Positions 1-8,909 are shown, counted from the first letter of the stretch. The stretch is DNA of 36,797 nt from Lachnospiraceae bacterium (GCA_022771765.1 JALELN010000075.1:1-36797); one strand, 5' to 3'. Notes: generated by a model not told the origin, from the letters alone. Program-made: numbers and translations.

Positions 1-27
1 GAGGATGACAAGCTGATCAACAACTAA
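1..27 (+). CDS. Possible C-terminal end of an upstream gene (partial)
   Basis: The first nine codons read E-D-D-K-L-I-N-N-stop in frame 1 and use the same common codons as the neighbouring genes (GAG, GAC, AAG, CTG, ATC, AAC). This could be the tail of a gene that starts before the window. With eight residues no family can be named, and chance reading is possible. Confidence 0.3.
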   Translation, partial: EDDKLINN

Positions 28-34
28 TACATAC

Positions 35-92
35 TGAAAGGTGTTTTTTAGTAAAAAATGTATGGCGGATTTCACCTTTGGGTGGAATCCGC
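35..92 (+). promoter_or_regulatory. leuS leader with a strong hairpin and an alternative pairing
   Basis: GCGGATTTCACC at 65-76 pairs with GGTGGAATCCGC at 81-92 around a four-base loop (12 bp with one G-U). No T-run follows, so it is not a normal intrinsic terminator. AAAGGTG at 37-43 could instead pair with CACCTTT at 73-79, which would break the first hairpin. No T-box sequence is present, although leuS genes in Firmicutes often have one. The ribosome binding site AGGAGG lies just downstream at 109-114. A regulatory role is inference. Confidence 0.4.
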
Positions 93-121
93 TATTGACG
101 TATCTATAGGAGGTTGCTTTT

Positions 122-2539
122 ATGGCAAAACTTTACAATCATAAGGTGGTGGAGCCCAAGTGGCAGAAGGTCTGGGATGACGAGAAAGCGTTTGCAGCGA
201 CAAATGATTACAGCAAGCCGAAATATTATGCACTTGTCGAATTCCCGTATCCTTCCGGACAGGGGCTTCACGTAGGTCACCCGAGACCGTATACTGCATT
301 GGATATCGTAGCGCGCAAGCGCAGAATGCAGGGCTACAATGTCCTTTATCCGATGGGATGGGATGCGTTTGGATTACCGACAGAAAACTATGCAATTAAA
401 AATAAAATCCATCCCCGTATCGTGACGGAGCAGAATGTGGCACGTTTCAAGGGACAGCTGCATTCGCTCGGATATTCCTTTGACTGGGATCGGGAGATCA
501 ACACCACGGATCCGAATTATTACAAATGGACCCAGTGGATCTTCTTAAAGCTGTTCAAGGCAGGTCTTGCCTACAAGAAGGAGATGCCCATCAACTGGTG
601 TACCTCCTGCAAAGTCGGACTTGCAAATGAGGAGGTTGTCAACGGTGTCTGCGAGCGTTGTGGTTCTCCGGTTGTGCGCAAAGTCAAGAGTGAGTGGATG
701 TTAAAGATTACTGATTATGCGGACAAGCTGATCGAAGGCTTAAATGATGTTGACTATATCGAGCGCGTAAAGGTGCAACAGAAAAACTGGATCGGTCGTT
801 CTACCGGTGCAGAGGTGGATTTCTCTATTAAGGGAAAAGAGGATAAGCTGCGCATTTATACGACACGCTGTGATACCTTGTTTGGTGTGACATACATGGT
901 TGTTTCACCGGAGCATCCGATTATTGACAAGTATAAGGATGAGATCGGAAACTGGGACGAGATTGAGGCGTATCGCGAGCAGGCTTCCAGAAAGTCTGAT
1001 TTTGAGCGTGCGGAGCTGGCAAAGGACAAGACCGGTGTGGAGATAGATGGTCTGACCGCCATCAATCCGGTCAACGGAAAGGAGATTCCGATCTGGATTT
1101 CCGACTATGTACTCATGAGCTACGGAACCGGTGCGATCATGGCAGTTCCTGCCCACGATGAGCGTGACTGGGAATTTGCAAAGAAATTCGGTCTGCCCAT
1201 GATTCAGGTCGTTGCGAAAAATGGCGAGGAAGTGGATATTAACGAGGCGGCATTTACGGACGTTGCCACTGGCGTGCTGATTAATTCTGATTTCCTGAAT
1301 GGGTTAGAGGTTAAGGATGCCAAGGAAAAGATGATCGAATTTCTCGAGGAGAAGAAGATCGGTACTGCAAAGACTAACTACAAGCTGCGTGACTGGGTAT
1401 TTTCCCGTCAGCGCTACTGGGGCGAACCCATCCCGATTGTGCACTGTGAAAAGTGCGGATTTGTTCCGCTGGATGAGAGTGAGCTGCCGTTGCTTCTCCC
1501 CGAGGTAGACAGCTACATGCCCACCGATAATGGAGAGTCACCGCTGGCTGCCATGACAGACTGGGTGAATACCACCTGTCCCTGCTGCGGAGGACCGGCA
1601 AAGCGTGAGACAGATACGATGCCTCAGTGGGCAGGATCATCCTGGTATTTCCTGCGTTACACCGATCCGAATAACGATAAGGAGCTTGCAAGCAAGGAGG
1701 CACTGGAATATTGGATGCCTGTTGACTGGTATAACGGTGGTATGGAGCATACGACACTTCATCTTCTGTATTCTCGATTCTGGCACAAATTCCTCTATGA
1801 TGAGGGAGTGGTTAATACACCGGAGCCGTACCAGAAGCGTACTTCACATGGTATGATCCTGGGTGAGAATGGCGAGAAGATGAGTAAGTCCCGTGGAAAC
1901 GTGGTGAACCCGGATGATATCGTCCGCGACTACGGTGCAGATACACTGCGTACCTACGAGATGTTTATCGGTGCCTTCGATCTGGCTGCCTCATGGTCTG
2001 AGGATGGCGTGAAGGGTTGCCGCCGTTTCTTAGAGCGTGTATGGAAGCTGCAGGATATCATGACGGATGAGAATGGTTACTCTAAAGACTTAGAGACAAA
2101 GATGCATCAGACGATCAAGAAGGTCAGCAACGATTTTGAGAATCTGAAATATAATACTGCGATCGCGGCAATGATGGCGCTGATCAACGATTTTTATAAG
2201 AAGAACTCCATCACAAAGGATGAGTTCAAGACTTTCATCACGCTGTTAAATCCGGTTGCGCCTCACATCACAGAGGAACTGTGGGAGATCGCGGGCTTTG
2301 AGGGCAGAGTTTATCAGACCACATGGCCGGAGTACGACGAGGCAAAGACAGTGGAGGCTACCGTGGAGATTGCACTTCAGATCAATGGAAAGATCCGTGG
2401 CACTCTTGTGATCGCCAAAGATGCCGACAAGGATGATGTTATCGCGAAAGCAAAAGAAGAGCTTGCTGACAAGCTTACCGGAACGATTGTGAAGGAGATC
2501 TATGTACCCGGAAGAATCGTAAATATTGTTCAGAAGTAA
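122..2539 (+). CDS. leuS: Leucyl-tRNA synthetase
   Basis: Charges tRNA-Leu with leucine in the cytoplasm; class I aminoacyl-tRNA synthetase. The 805-residue length is normal for bacterial LeuRS. Visible signatures are the HIGH-type motif HVGH at residues 50-53, a zinc-site cysteine pattern C-x2-C...C-x2-C around residues 160-182, the CP1 editing domain in the middle (about 220-410, with the threonine-rich and [15 protein letters not shown] segments), and the KMSKS signature near residue 586. The C-terminus carries the usual anticodon-binding helices and a small C-terminal domain. An AGGAGG ribosome binding site precedes the ATG by about 7 bases. The leucine biosynthesis genes leuCD follow on the same strand about 120 bases downstream, so supply and charging of leucine may be co-transcribed. 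No T-box was found in the short leader. Confidence 0.98.
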   Translation: MAKLYNHKVVEPKWQKVWDDEKAFAATNDYSKPKYYALVEFPYPSGQGLHVGHPRPYTALDIVARKRRMQGYNVLYPMGWDAFGLPTENYAIKNKIHPRIVTEQNVARFKGQLHSLGYSFDWDREINTTDPNYYKWTQWIFLKLFKAGLAYKKEMPINWCTSCKVGLANEEVVNGVCERCGSPVVRKVKSEWMLKITDYADKLIEGLNDVDYIERVKVQQKNWIGRSTGAEVDFSIKGKEDKLRIYTTRCDTLFGVTYMVVSPEHPIIDKYKDEIGNWDEIEAYREQASRKSDFERAELAKDKTGVEIDGLTAINPVNGKEIPIWISDYVLMSYGTGAIMAVPAHDERDWEFAKKFGLPMIQVVAKNGEEVDINEAAFTDVATGVLINSDFLNGLEVKDAKEKMIEFLEEKKIGTAKTNYKLRDWVFSRQRYWGEPIPIVHCEKCGFVPLDESELPLLLPEVDSYMPTDNGESPLAAMTDWVNTTCPCCGGPAKRETDTMPQWAGSSWYFLRYTDPNNDKELASKEALEYWMPVDWYNGGMEHTTLHLLYSRFWHKFLYDEGVVNTPEPYQKRTSHGMILGENGEKMSKSRGNVVNPDDIVRDYGADTLRTYEMFIGAFDLAASWSEDGVKGCRRFLERVWKLQDIMTDENGYSKDLETKMHQTIKKVSNDFENLKYNTAIAAMMALINDFYKKNSITKDEFKTFITLLNPVAPHITEELWEIAGFEGRVYQTTWPEYDEAKTVEATVEIALQINGKIRGTLVIAKDADKDDVIAKAKEELADKLTGTIVKEIYVPGRIVNIVQK

Positions 2540-2630
2540 CTGTTCAGAACAGGTCGGAGCGGTGAAGGTACTGAACAGTTACGTTCAGAAATAAATAATA
2601 AAAGGCCGAGGCATTGATTGCTGCGGCCTT
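2537..2630 (+). repeat. Two inverted repeats between leuS and leuC
   Basis: TAACTGTTCAG (2537-2547, beginning at the leuS stop codon) is perfectly repeated in inverse at 2571-2581 (11 bp, 23-base loop). A second stem AAGGCCG/CGGCCTT occupies 2602-2608 and 2624-2630. Neither is followed by a T-run, so read-through into leuC is plausible. They may stabilise or process the transcript; that is inference. Confidence 0.5.
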
Positions 2631-2657
2631 GATCATATAATTTAGGAGGAAAAAAGC

Positions 2658-3917
2658 ATGGGAATGACAATGACGCAGAAGATTCTTGCAGCACATGCGG
2701 GATTGGAGAGCGTGGTAGCCGGACAACTGATAGAGGCAGACCTTGACCTTGTACTGGGCAATGATATTACTTCTCCGGTTGCGATCCATGAGATCGAGAA
2801 GATGAATGTCGAGGGTGTGTTCCACAAGGATAAGATAGCTCTTGTCATGGATCACTTTGTGCCGAATAAGGACATTAAGTCCGCAGAGCACTGCAAGTGT
2901 GTGCGCGAGTTCGCCTGCAAAAATGAGATCACCAATTATTTTGATGTGGGAGAGATGGGCATTGAGCATGCACTGCTTCCGGAGAAAGGTCTGACCGTAG
3001 CAGGTGACGTGATCATCGGTGCGGATTCACACACCTGTACTTACGGCGCACTGGGCGCATTTTCTACCGGTGTCGGCAGTACCGATATGGCAGCCGGAAT
3101 GGCAACCGGGCGCGCATGGTTCAAAGTACCGTCCGCCATCAAGGTGGTGATCACCGGAAAGAAACAGAAGTTTGTCAGCGGCAAGGATGTGATCCTTCAC
3201 CTGATCGGAGAGATCGGCGTGGACGGCGCACTGTACCAGTCACTGGAGTTTGTGGGAGACGGTATCGCAGAGTTGTCCATGGACGATCGTTTTACGATCG
3301 CGAACATGGCGATCGAGGCAGGCGCAAAGAATGGTATTTTCCCGGTAGACGCGCTGGCTGAGGAGTACATGAAGGAGCATTCTAAGAGACCGTACAAGAT
3401 CTACGAGGCAGATGCCGACGCAGAGTATGTGCGTGAGGTTGTGATCGACCTGGATACGTTACAGCCGACCGTTGCTTTCCCGCATCTGCCGGAGAACACC
3501 AAGACGATTGATGAAGTGGGCGATATCGCCATCGATCAGGTGGTGATCGGTTCCTGCACCAACGGCCGCTATGAGGATCTGGCTGTCGCAGCTGAGATCT
3601 TAAAGGGTAAAAAGGTAAAGAAGGGACTGCGTGTGATTGTGATTCCCGCGACACAGCAAATCTATCTTGACGCGATGGAGGCAGGCTTTATTCGCACCTT
3701 TATCGAAGCAGGCGCGATCGTGAGCACACCGACCTGTGGTCCGTGTCTCGGCGGCTACATGGGTATTCTCGCAGAGGGAGAGCGCTGCGTATCCACCACA
3801 AACCGCAACTTTGTAGGTCGTATGGGACATGTAAACAGTGAGATCTATCTTGCCAGCCCGGCTGTCGCAGCAGCAAGTGCATTGACCGGTAAGATCTCTG
3901 ATCCGAGAGAAGTATAG
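2658..3917 (+). CDS. leuC: 3-isopropylmalate dehydratase large subunit
   Basis: Large subunit of isopropylmalate isomerase, which converts 2-isopropylmalate to 3-isopropylmalate in leucine synthesis with a [4Fe-4S] cluster. At 419 residues it is the short, archaeal/clostridial-type LeuC. The three cluster ligands are visible as GSCTNGR (Cys about 300) and TCGPCLGG (Cys about 360 and 363). [13 protein letters not shown], typical of the aconitase superfamily, lies near residue 117. The start ATG at 2658 has AGGAGGA 7 bases upstream. leuD follows after 13 bases, as expected for the two-subunit enzyme. The homologous homoaconitase large subunit is an alternative, but the bacterial setting next to leuS supports LeuC. 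Confidence 0.95.
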   Translation: MGMTMTQKILAAHAGLESVVAGQLIEADLDLVLGNDITSPVAIHEIEKMNVEGVFHKDKIALVMDHFVPNKDIKSAEHCKCVREFACKNEITNYFDVGEMGIEHALLPEKGLTVAGDVIIGADSHTCTYGALGAFSTGVGSTDMAAGMATGRAWFKVPSAIKVVITGKKQKFVSGKDVILHLIGEIGVDGALYQSLEFVGDGIAELSMDDRFTIANMAIEAGAKNGIFPVDALAEEYMKEHSKRPYKIYEADADAEYVREVVIDLDTLQPTVAFPHLPENTKTIDEVGDIAIDQVVIGSCTNGRYEDLAVAAEILKGKKVKKGLRVIVIPATQQIYLDAMEAGFIRTFIEAGAIVSTPTCGPCLGGYMGILAEGERCVSTTNRNFVGRMGHVNSEIYLASPAVAAASALTGKISDPREV

Positions 3918-3930
3918 GAGGAATAAGGAC

Positions 3931-4416
3931 ATGAAAGCAAACGGACATGTATTTAAGTATGGAGATAATGTAGATACTGACGTGATTATTCCTGCAAGAT
4001 ATCTGAATTCCTCCGATCCGAAGGAGCTTGCGACACATTGCATGGAGGATATTGATAAGGAATTTGTAAATAAGGTTCAGCAGGGTGACATCATCGTAGC
4101 GGATAAGAACTTCGGCTGCGGTTCTTCCAGAGAGCACGCGCCCATCGCCATCAAGGCTGCCGGTGTGAGCTGTGTCATTGCTGAGACATTCGCGCGTATT
4201 TTCTACCGCAACGCGATCAATATCGGACTGCCGATCATTGAGTGCCCGGAAGCGGCCGCAGGCATTGAGGCGGGAGATGAGGTTGAAGTGGATTTTGACA
4301 GTGGCGTGATCACCAATAAGACAAAGGGAACGTCCTTCCAGGGACAGCCCTTCCCGGAGTTCATGCAGAAAATCATCAAAGCGGAAGGCCTCGTAAACTA
4401 CATTAACGCGAAGTGA
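3931..4416 (+). CDS. leuD: 3-isopropylmalate dehydratase small subunit
   Basis: Small (swivel-domain) subunit that completes isopropylmalate isomerase together with the upstream LeuC. At 161 residues it is the compact form that pairs with short LeuC. Signatures include [15 protein letters not shown] near the N-terminus and [12 protein letters not shown] around residues 62-73, followed by an [18 protein letters not shown] stretch. The start has an AGGAGG site, and only 13 bases separate it from leuC, so the two are one transcription unit. Transcription probably ends at the structured element that begins 10 bases after the stop codon. Confidence 0.95.
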   Translation: MKANGHVFKYGDNVDTDVIIPARYLNSSDPKELATHCMEDIDKEFVNKVQQGDIIVADKNFGCGSSREHAPIAIKAAGVSCVIAETFARIFYRNAINIGLPIIECPEAAAGIEAGDEVEVDFDSGVITNKTKGTSFQGQPFPEFMQKIIKAEGLVNYINAK

Positions 4417-4426
4417 AAAATACATG

Positions 4427-4512
4427 AAAAACGAGATGCATTTTCTGCTCGATTCCCCTATCTCCGCTCCGCTTCGGTCGGGCAAAATCGCAGATAAATG
4501 TATCTCGTTTTT
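4427..4512. repeat. Structured bidirectional terminator element, copy 1
   Basis: AAAAACGAGATGCATTT (4427-4443) pairs with AAATGTATCTCGTTTTT (4496-4512), a 17-bp stem with one G-U and T-runs on both strands. Inside sits a second structured part: TCTG/CAGA, CGATT/AATCG, CCC/GGG and a small CCG-CTT-CGG tip. The same layout with the same CTCGATT and CAAAATCG blocks occurs at 6979-7057. It lies between the convergent genes leuD and the AP2-like gene, whose stop codon lies at its right edge, so it most likely terminates both. Confidence 0.75.
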
Positions 4513-5311
4513 ACTGCACATTTTTTAAGTATTCACGATAGGCCTTCGACACCTTGATTTTCGTGTAGATATCCGCGTAGTCGCTGGCGGACAGCCCGGC
4601 AATATAATTTGTAGGATAATTGCGGTCGATCCCGGCAGTTTTTGCCAGATCGACCGCTTTGTTGTATGCAATAGCAGCGTCTGTCTCACTTGCATAGATG
4701 CCGATCTGATAGTTCCCGTTGATGTGAATGCGTGTCAGATACGAGATGCGCCCGTTCTCATCCAGACGGCTTACACCATAGTAGGGATTGATATTACGAA
4801 TATTTTCGTAGCGGAAATCATGGCAGTCACCGTTGACAAATTCATAGTCTGTTCCGGCAACCGCATAATTTTTAATGCCATAGCGGGAGAGCAGCGATAC
4901 TTGCATGCCATAATCGTTCGTGTAGAGATGTCCGCCCCGCTGTAAAATTTTATGACTGGAATAGTAAAAAAGGTCGTCGTTATCAAACTTCAGCTCCAGC
5001 TCCGGCGACAGATAATAAATAAAATAACGCTGGGACAGCAGATAGATCGGTGTGCCCAGATACATACCGTTATCCCGGAAATTGAGCAGAATTACCGTTT
5101 TCTCGAATGGGATTTTCTTATAGTGCCAGAAAGCTTCCGGCAAGGTGGCAGCTACGTCAGCGAGCAGTGCCCGTGCCTGCCCATAGACGCTATTTGCCTC
5201 TTCGAAGGTCGGAAAGCTGCCCAGAGAGATGTGCTTTGCCCGGTAATGGATATTGGCGCGATAATAGCGTGTGCCGTCTTTTTTTTGTGCTTCGTATACC
5301 CCTGTTGCCAT
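4511..5311 (-). CDS. AP2-domain protein with degenerate HNH core
   Basis: Probable DNA-binding protein of about 266 residues; its cellular role is unknown. From the chosen start there is an AP2-like domain at about residues 4-50 (G-V-Y-E...Y-R-A-N-I...L-G-S-F-x-T-F-E-E-A), a central HNH-like fold at about 96-176 (YTNDYGMQ...FVNGDCHDFRYENIR) and a second AP2-like domain at about 178-233 (YGVSR...GIYASETDAAIAYN). In active HNH homing nucleases the block reads D-H-x-N-G-x; here the His position is Glu, which suggests loss of nuclease activity. I chose the ATG at 5311 because AAGGA lies 8 bases upstream; an upstream in-frame ATG at 5347 has no clear ribosome site. The gene stands alone between leuD and thrC. 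Descent from a homing endonuclease is inference. Confidence 0.8.
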   Translation of the reverse strand: MATGVYEAQKKDGTRYYRANIHYRAKHISLGSFPTFEEANSVYGQARALLADVAATLPEAFWHYKKIPFEKTVILLNFRDNGMYLGTPIYLLSQRYFIYYLSPELELKFDNDDLFYYSSHKILQRGGHLYTNDYGMQVSLLSRYGIKNYAVAGTDYEFVNGDCHDFRYENIRNINPYYGVSRLDENGRISYLTRIHINGNYQIGIYASETDAAIAYNKAVDLAKTAGIDRNYPTNYIAGLSASDYADIYTKIKVSKAYREYLKNVQ

Positions 5312-5397
5312 CCCGGTCTTCCTTTCCATGCTGTCATGCATACCCATAGTCGGGGATGTTCACACAGCCGTTCTTATTTAAAAGTCTACCATATTTG

Positions 5398-5426
5398 TTG
5401 ACAGATGAAAATGTGTTATTTATAAT
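5398..5426 (+). promoter_or_regulatory. Sigma-A promoter of thrC
   Basis: Perfect consensus TTGACA (5398-5403), 17-base spacer, TATAAT (5421-5426), about 46 bases before the thrC ATG. It lies in the divergent gap with the AP2-like gene. Confidence 0.9.
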
Positions 5427-5472
5427 GGGTTGAGGAAAATGATTATTTATATAGAAAGATAAAGGTGAGCAT

Positions 5473-6963
5473 ATGTCTATTTATTATTCAAGCACACGAA
5501 ACGCAAACGACAAGGTGACGGCGTCACAGGCGATTTTAAAGGGTCTGGCAGATGACGGCGGTCTGTTCGTCCCCAGCGAGATTCCCGTACTGGATGTGAG
5601 TCTCTCCGATCTGGCGGATATGACCTATCAGCAGACTGCTTATGAGGTCATGAAGCTGTTTTTGACAGATTTTACCGAGGAGGAGTTAAAGAACTGTATC
5701 AGCAGCGCCTATGATTCCAAGTTTGATACGGAGGAGATCGCGCCTCTCGTAGAGGCAGAGGGCGCTTATTATCTGGAACTGTTTCATGGGGCAACCATCG
5801 CGTTTAAGGATATGGCACTTTCCATCCTGCCGCATCTTCTGATCACGGCAGCGCGCAAGAATCAGGTAAAAAATGATATTGTCATTTTGACTGCCACCTC
5901 CGGAGATACCGGAAAGGCAGCGCTGGCAGGTTTTGCAAATGTAAAGGGAACAAAGATTGTTGTCTTTTATCCGAAGAACGGTGTCAGCCCGATTCAGGAA
6001 AAGCAGATGGTGACACAGAAGGGTGACAATACATATGTCGTAGGTATCAAGGGCAATTTTGATCAGGCTCAGACTGGTGTGAAGCAGATGTTCAATGATG
6101 CAGAATTTGCAAAATTGATGAATGAAAACGGCTATCAGTTTTCATCTGCGAATTCCATCAACATCGGGCGTCTTGTACCGCAGATCGTTTACTATGTTTA
6201 TGCATATGCAAAGTTGTTAAAAGAGGGTGTGATCGCAGAGGGAGAGAAGATCAACGTTGTAGTTCCGACCGGTAATTTTGGAAATATACTTGCCGCTTTC
6301 TACGCAAAAAATATGGGACTTCCCATCGCTAAGCTGATCTGTGCATCGAATGAGAACAAAGTGTTGTTTGATTTCTTTACGACCGGCACTTATGATAAGA
6401 ACCGCGAGTTTATGCTGACCAGTTCACCTTCTATGGATATTCTGATTTCCAGCAATCTGGAACGGCTCATCTACCGCATTGCCGGAAATGATGCAGAGAA
6501 AAATGCGCAGCTTATGAAACAGCTCACCACGACTGGGGTCTATGAGATTACGCCGGAGATGAGAGCACAGTTGTCAGATTTTGAAGGGGGCTATGCGACC
6601 GAGAAAGATACTGCGGATACGATTAAAAAGCTCTATGACGCAACCGGATATATCATAGATACGCATACCGCGGTTGCTGCCAGTGTGTATAATGCCTACA
6701 AGGAGAAGAGCGGCGATACGACCAAGACTGTGATTGCCAGTACAGCCTCACCGTTCAAGTTTACGAGAAGTGTCATGAAAGCAATTGATGCGCGTTATGA
6801 TGCAATGGGAGACTTTGAACTGGTGGATGAGCTGAGTAAGATCGGAAACGTAGCTGTTCCGCAGGCGATCGAGGACATCCGTAGCGCGGCTGTGCTTCAT
6901 GATCATGTCTGTGAAGTAGAAGAGATGCCGAATGTTGTCAGGGAGTTTCTTGGAATCGAATAG
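5473..6963 (+). CDS. thrC: Threonine synthase
   Basis: Converts O-phosphohomoserine to threonine and phosphate using pyridoxal phosphate. The 496-residue length matches the long (E. coli/yeast-like) threonine synthase class. The PLP-binding lysine is visible in FHGATIAFKDMAL (Lys about 112), preceded by the N-terminal domain beginning Y-Y-S-S-T-R. The phosphate-binding loop TSGDTGKAAL lies near residue 143, and VPTGNFGN near 259. Translation starts at ATG 5473 with AAGGTGAG upstream. The gene is monocistronic: it has its own consensus promoter and ends in a structured bidirectional terminator. Confidence 0.97.
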   Translation: MSIYYSSTRNANDKVTASQAILKGLADDGGLFVPSEIPVLDVSLSDLADMTYQQTAYEVMKLFLTDFTEEELKNCISSAYDSKFDTEEIAPLVEAEGAYYLELFHGATIAFKDMALSILPHLLITAARKNQVKNDIVILTATSGDTGKAALAGFANVKGTKIVVFYPKNGVSPIQEKQMVTQKGDNTYVVGIKGNFDQAQTGVKQMFNDAEFAKLMNENGYQFSSANSINIGRLVPQIVYYVYAYAKLLKEGVIAEGEKINVVVPTGNFGNILAAFYAKNMGLPIAKLICASNENKVLFDFFTTGTYDKNREFMLTSSPSMDILISSNLERLIYRIAGNDAEKNAQLMKQLTTTGVYEITPEMRAQLSDFEGGYATEKDTADTIKKLYDATGYIIDTHTAVAASVYNAYKEKSGDTTKTVIASTASPFKFTRSVMKAIDARYDAMGDFELVDELSKIGNVAVPQAIEDIRSAAVLHDHVCEVEEMPNVVREFLGIE

Positions 6964-6978
6964 AGAAATTAAAATATC

Positions 6979-7057
6979 AAAAAGATACATCTGTTACTCG
7001 ATTGACCTTTCCCTCGTCAAGCTCGGTCGGTCAAAATCGTAGCAGATGTATCTTTTT
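6979..7057. repeat. Structured bidirectional terminator element, copy 2
   Basis: AAAAAGATACATCTG (6979-6993) pairs perfectly with CAGATGTATCTTTTT (7043-7057). Inside, CGATTGACC pairs with GGTCAAAATCG, leaving a loop that includes CCCTCGTC and GCTCGGTC. The CTCGATT and CAAAATCG blocks and the GGTCGG tip are shared with the copy at 4427-4512, while the GACC/GGTC and outer stem pairs differ and still pair. It separates the convergent genes thrC and the CheX-like gene. Confidence 0.75.
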
Positions 7058-7084
7058 AATTTTTATTTTTTAATTTTCAATTGC

Positions 7085-7972
7085 TTACATTTCAGATACA
7101 ACAATATTCACGACACCAAATGGGAACAGTGCCGGGAATATGTACATATGCGCACCGCCGGCAACGGATTGCTTCTCGCCGGAAATGGGCGGCTCCAGTC
7201 CTAACTCAACAGAGTAGGAGTTGGAAATATTTACATTGAACAGACCATTGTGGAGATTTAAAAAGTCTTCCATGGAAGCCTGTACATATTCATCGAAACT
7301 GGTAAATTCTTCACCAACATAGCGGCTGGCAAACTGGATGGCTGTCTCCTCTGACATATCCAGAATAGATGTTACCTGATAGGAGCCGGTGATCTTTTGT
7401 GCCGCAAATTTCTGCGTCGGGTAGGAGGTTGACCGGATCACGGGGCGGAGCAGTGTAAAATCGCCGCCGATAAAACGGATCAAGTTATTTAACAATAACT
7501 GTATGTATTCCAGCTGATATTCTTTGTTACAGGAGATCAGATCTGAACAATAGTCTTTGACCAGAGAGAGCACAGTTTCCCCGTCCTCCATCGGAAGATC
7601 CTCCTCAGCGATGGAATTTTCTGATATGTACTCCTGTACCAGTGCATGGAATGTTGCCTGATCAAAGACACCTTGCTCCTCGAGAATCTGACCGAGCAGA
7701 AGGTATTTTGGATATTGTGCTGCTAAGAGCTGGTTCACTTGTTCTTCCGTTAAGTATCCTTTATCTACGCACAATTCACCAAAGCGCTTGTCTGTATGAG
7801 TCTGTGCAATTCGTACATCCTCAATCTGCTCCGCAGTCATCAGAGATGCGTGCATGGCAAGCGTACCGAGCTGAATATGAGCTGTAGATTCTTTTTTCAT
7901 GGCATCAATCAACTGATCCGTTGATACAATACCTTTATTTAGCAGAAAACCGCCAAAAAATTGTACAAACAT
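7085..7972 (-). CDS. MshEN-like repeat plus CheX-like domain protein
   Basis: Signalling protein of 295 residues. The N-terminal 118 residues form about four repeats of roughly 30 residues with the pattern L-G-x-L-x-x-x-x-G-x-L-T-x-x-Q-x-x-x-x-x-x-x-Q; the third (RFGELCVDKGYLTEEQVNQL) is closest to the MshEN motif of GspE/PilB N-termini, which can bind cyclic di-GMP. The C-terminal part (about 155-293) resembles the CheX/CheC CheY-phosphatase fold, with an E-x2-N-x3-N variant of the usual E-x2-N motif (MEDFLNLHNG). The ATG at 7972 has AGAGG 8 bases upstream and avoids overlap with the upstream gene; the open frame continues to 8098. It lies 43 bases downstream of a CheY-like gene, its likely partner. 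Ligand binding and phosphatase activity are inference. Confidence 0.75.
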   Translation of the reverse strand: MFVQFFGGFLLNKGIVSTDQLIDAMKKESTAHIQLGTLAMHASLMTAEQIEDVRIAQTHTDKRFGELCVDKGYLTEEQVNQLLAAQYPKYLLLGQILEEQGVFDQATFHALVQEYISENSIAEEDLPMEDGETVLSLVKDYCSDLISCNKEYQLEYIQLLLNNLIRFIGGDFTLLRPVIRSTSYPTQKFAAQKITGSYQVTSILDMSEETAIQFASRYVGEEFTSFDEYVQASMEDFLNLHNGLFNVNISNSYSVELGLEPPISGEKQSVAGGAHMYIFPALFPFGVVNIVVSEM

Positions 7973-8015
7973 AACAAAATCCTCTATTTTATTTAATGTA
8001 TGGTAAATGAACGGG

Positions 8016-8387
8016 TTATTCGAATCTGGTAGAAACGATCGCTTTGATCTGATCTGCATTGATCGGCTTCTGGATAAAATCCTTTGCGCCTGCCTCAATT
8101 GCTGATTTCAGCTGCTGTTGTGTACCGACAGAAGATACGATGATAATCAGTGCAGTAGGATCCTCGGCAATGATTTCCTGTACAGCATGAATGCCATCCT
8201 TGATTGGCATGATAATGTCGAGAAAGATGATGTCAGGTTTCTCGGCGATATATTTTTCAACGGCCTCTTTTCCGTTGACCGCCTCTATAAAATGGACAGC
8301 TCCCATTGTGGATAATACATCCTTTAATTGTTTGCGGGCGAGGATTGAATCATCGCCGATTAATACTTTTGCATCCTTTAACAGCAT
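8016..8387 (-). CDS. CheY-like single-domain response regulator
   Basis: Stand-alone receiver domain of 123 residues with no output domain. The acidic pair D12-D13 (IGDDS), the phospho-acceptor Asp at about 57 in IIFLDIIMP, the switch Ser in IVSSVG and the conserved Lys in FIQKP (about 107) are all present, so it should be phosphorylated by a histidine kinase. Its ribosome site is AAGGAG. The gene downstream, 43 bases away, encodes a CheX-like domain, the family that dephosphorylates CheY, so the two probably act as a pair in chemotaxis or a related behaviour. No kinase is encoded in the window. Confidence 0.92.
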   Translation of the reverse strand: MLLKDAKVLIGDDSILARKQLKDVLSTMGAVHFIEAVNGKEAVEKYIAEKPDIIFLDIIMPIKDGIHAVQEIIAEDPTALIIIVSSVGTQQQLKSAIEAGAKDFIQKPINADQIKAIVSTRFE

Positions 8388-8486
8388 AGTAGTACTCCTT
8401 TTTATAGAAATTTAGTAATCACTATTAAAATTGTACAACTTTTTATCCAAATAGGCAATAACCATTTTATATTTTGCATATATTTC

Positions 8487-8515
8487 TTGGCAAAAGTTGT
8501 GTTTTGTGATATGAT
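8487..8515 (+). promoter_or_regulatory. Sigma-A promoter of the small membrane protein gene
   Basis: TTGGCA (8487-8492), 17-base spacer, TATGAT (8510-8515). It lies about 46 bases before the ATG at 8562. Confidence 0.75.
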
Positions 8516-8561
8516 CGATAACATCTGTAAAAGAAAATTTGAGTAAAAGAGAGGTTACAGT

Positions 8562-8909
8562 ATGAGTTCAGATTCGTTTATGATTTTATTTGATGTGATT
8601 GTAGTGTGTTATGGGGTATATCTGATTTACAGTGCGTTTCAGATGAGAAAGACGCATCAGCCCTCCAATCTGATTGTGAATCAGGGAGATCTGGTTGGCG
8701 CACGGGATGTCAAGGGCTTTTGCGACGCGATGTTCAATCCACTGGTGGGGTTTGGTATTGCGGCAATTTTGTATGGCGGGCTTGCATTTGCGGATGACCG
8801 TTATTTGCATGTGCCGATGATTAATACTGTGGCAATGCCGATCTTTCTGGCGCTGTGTATCTGGTTTGTGTGGAAGATGAAGAAGATAAAGGAGAAATAT
8901 CTGAGATGA
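8562..8909 (+). CDS. Small membrane protein of unknown function
   Basis: A 115-residue protein that I do not recognise. Three hydrophobic segments are visible, at about residues 6-25, 62-80 and 88-106, followed by a strongly basic tail (K-M-K-K-I-K-E-K). A polar loop of about 35 residues (30-60) lies between the first two. The start has an AGAGAGG ribosome site and the gene has its own good promoter. It is followed by the pckA promoter region, with no convincing terminator between, but pckA has a separate promoter. No functional guess is justified. Confidence 0.75.
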   Translation: MSSDSFMILFDVIVVCYGVYLIYSAFQMRKTHQPSNLIVNQGDLVGARDVKGFCDAMFNPLVGFGIAAILYGGLAFADDRYLHVPMINTVAMPIFLALCIWFVWKMKKIKEKYLR

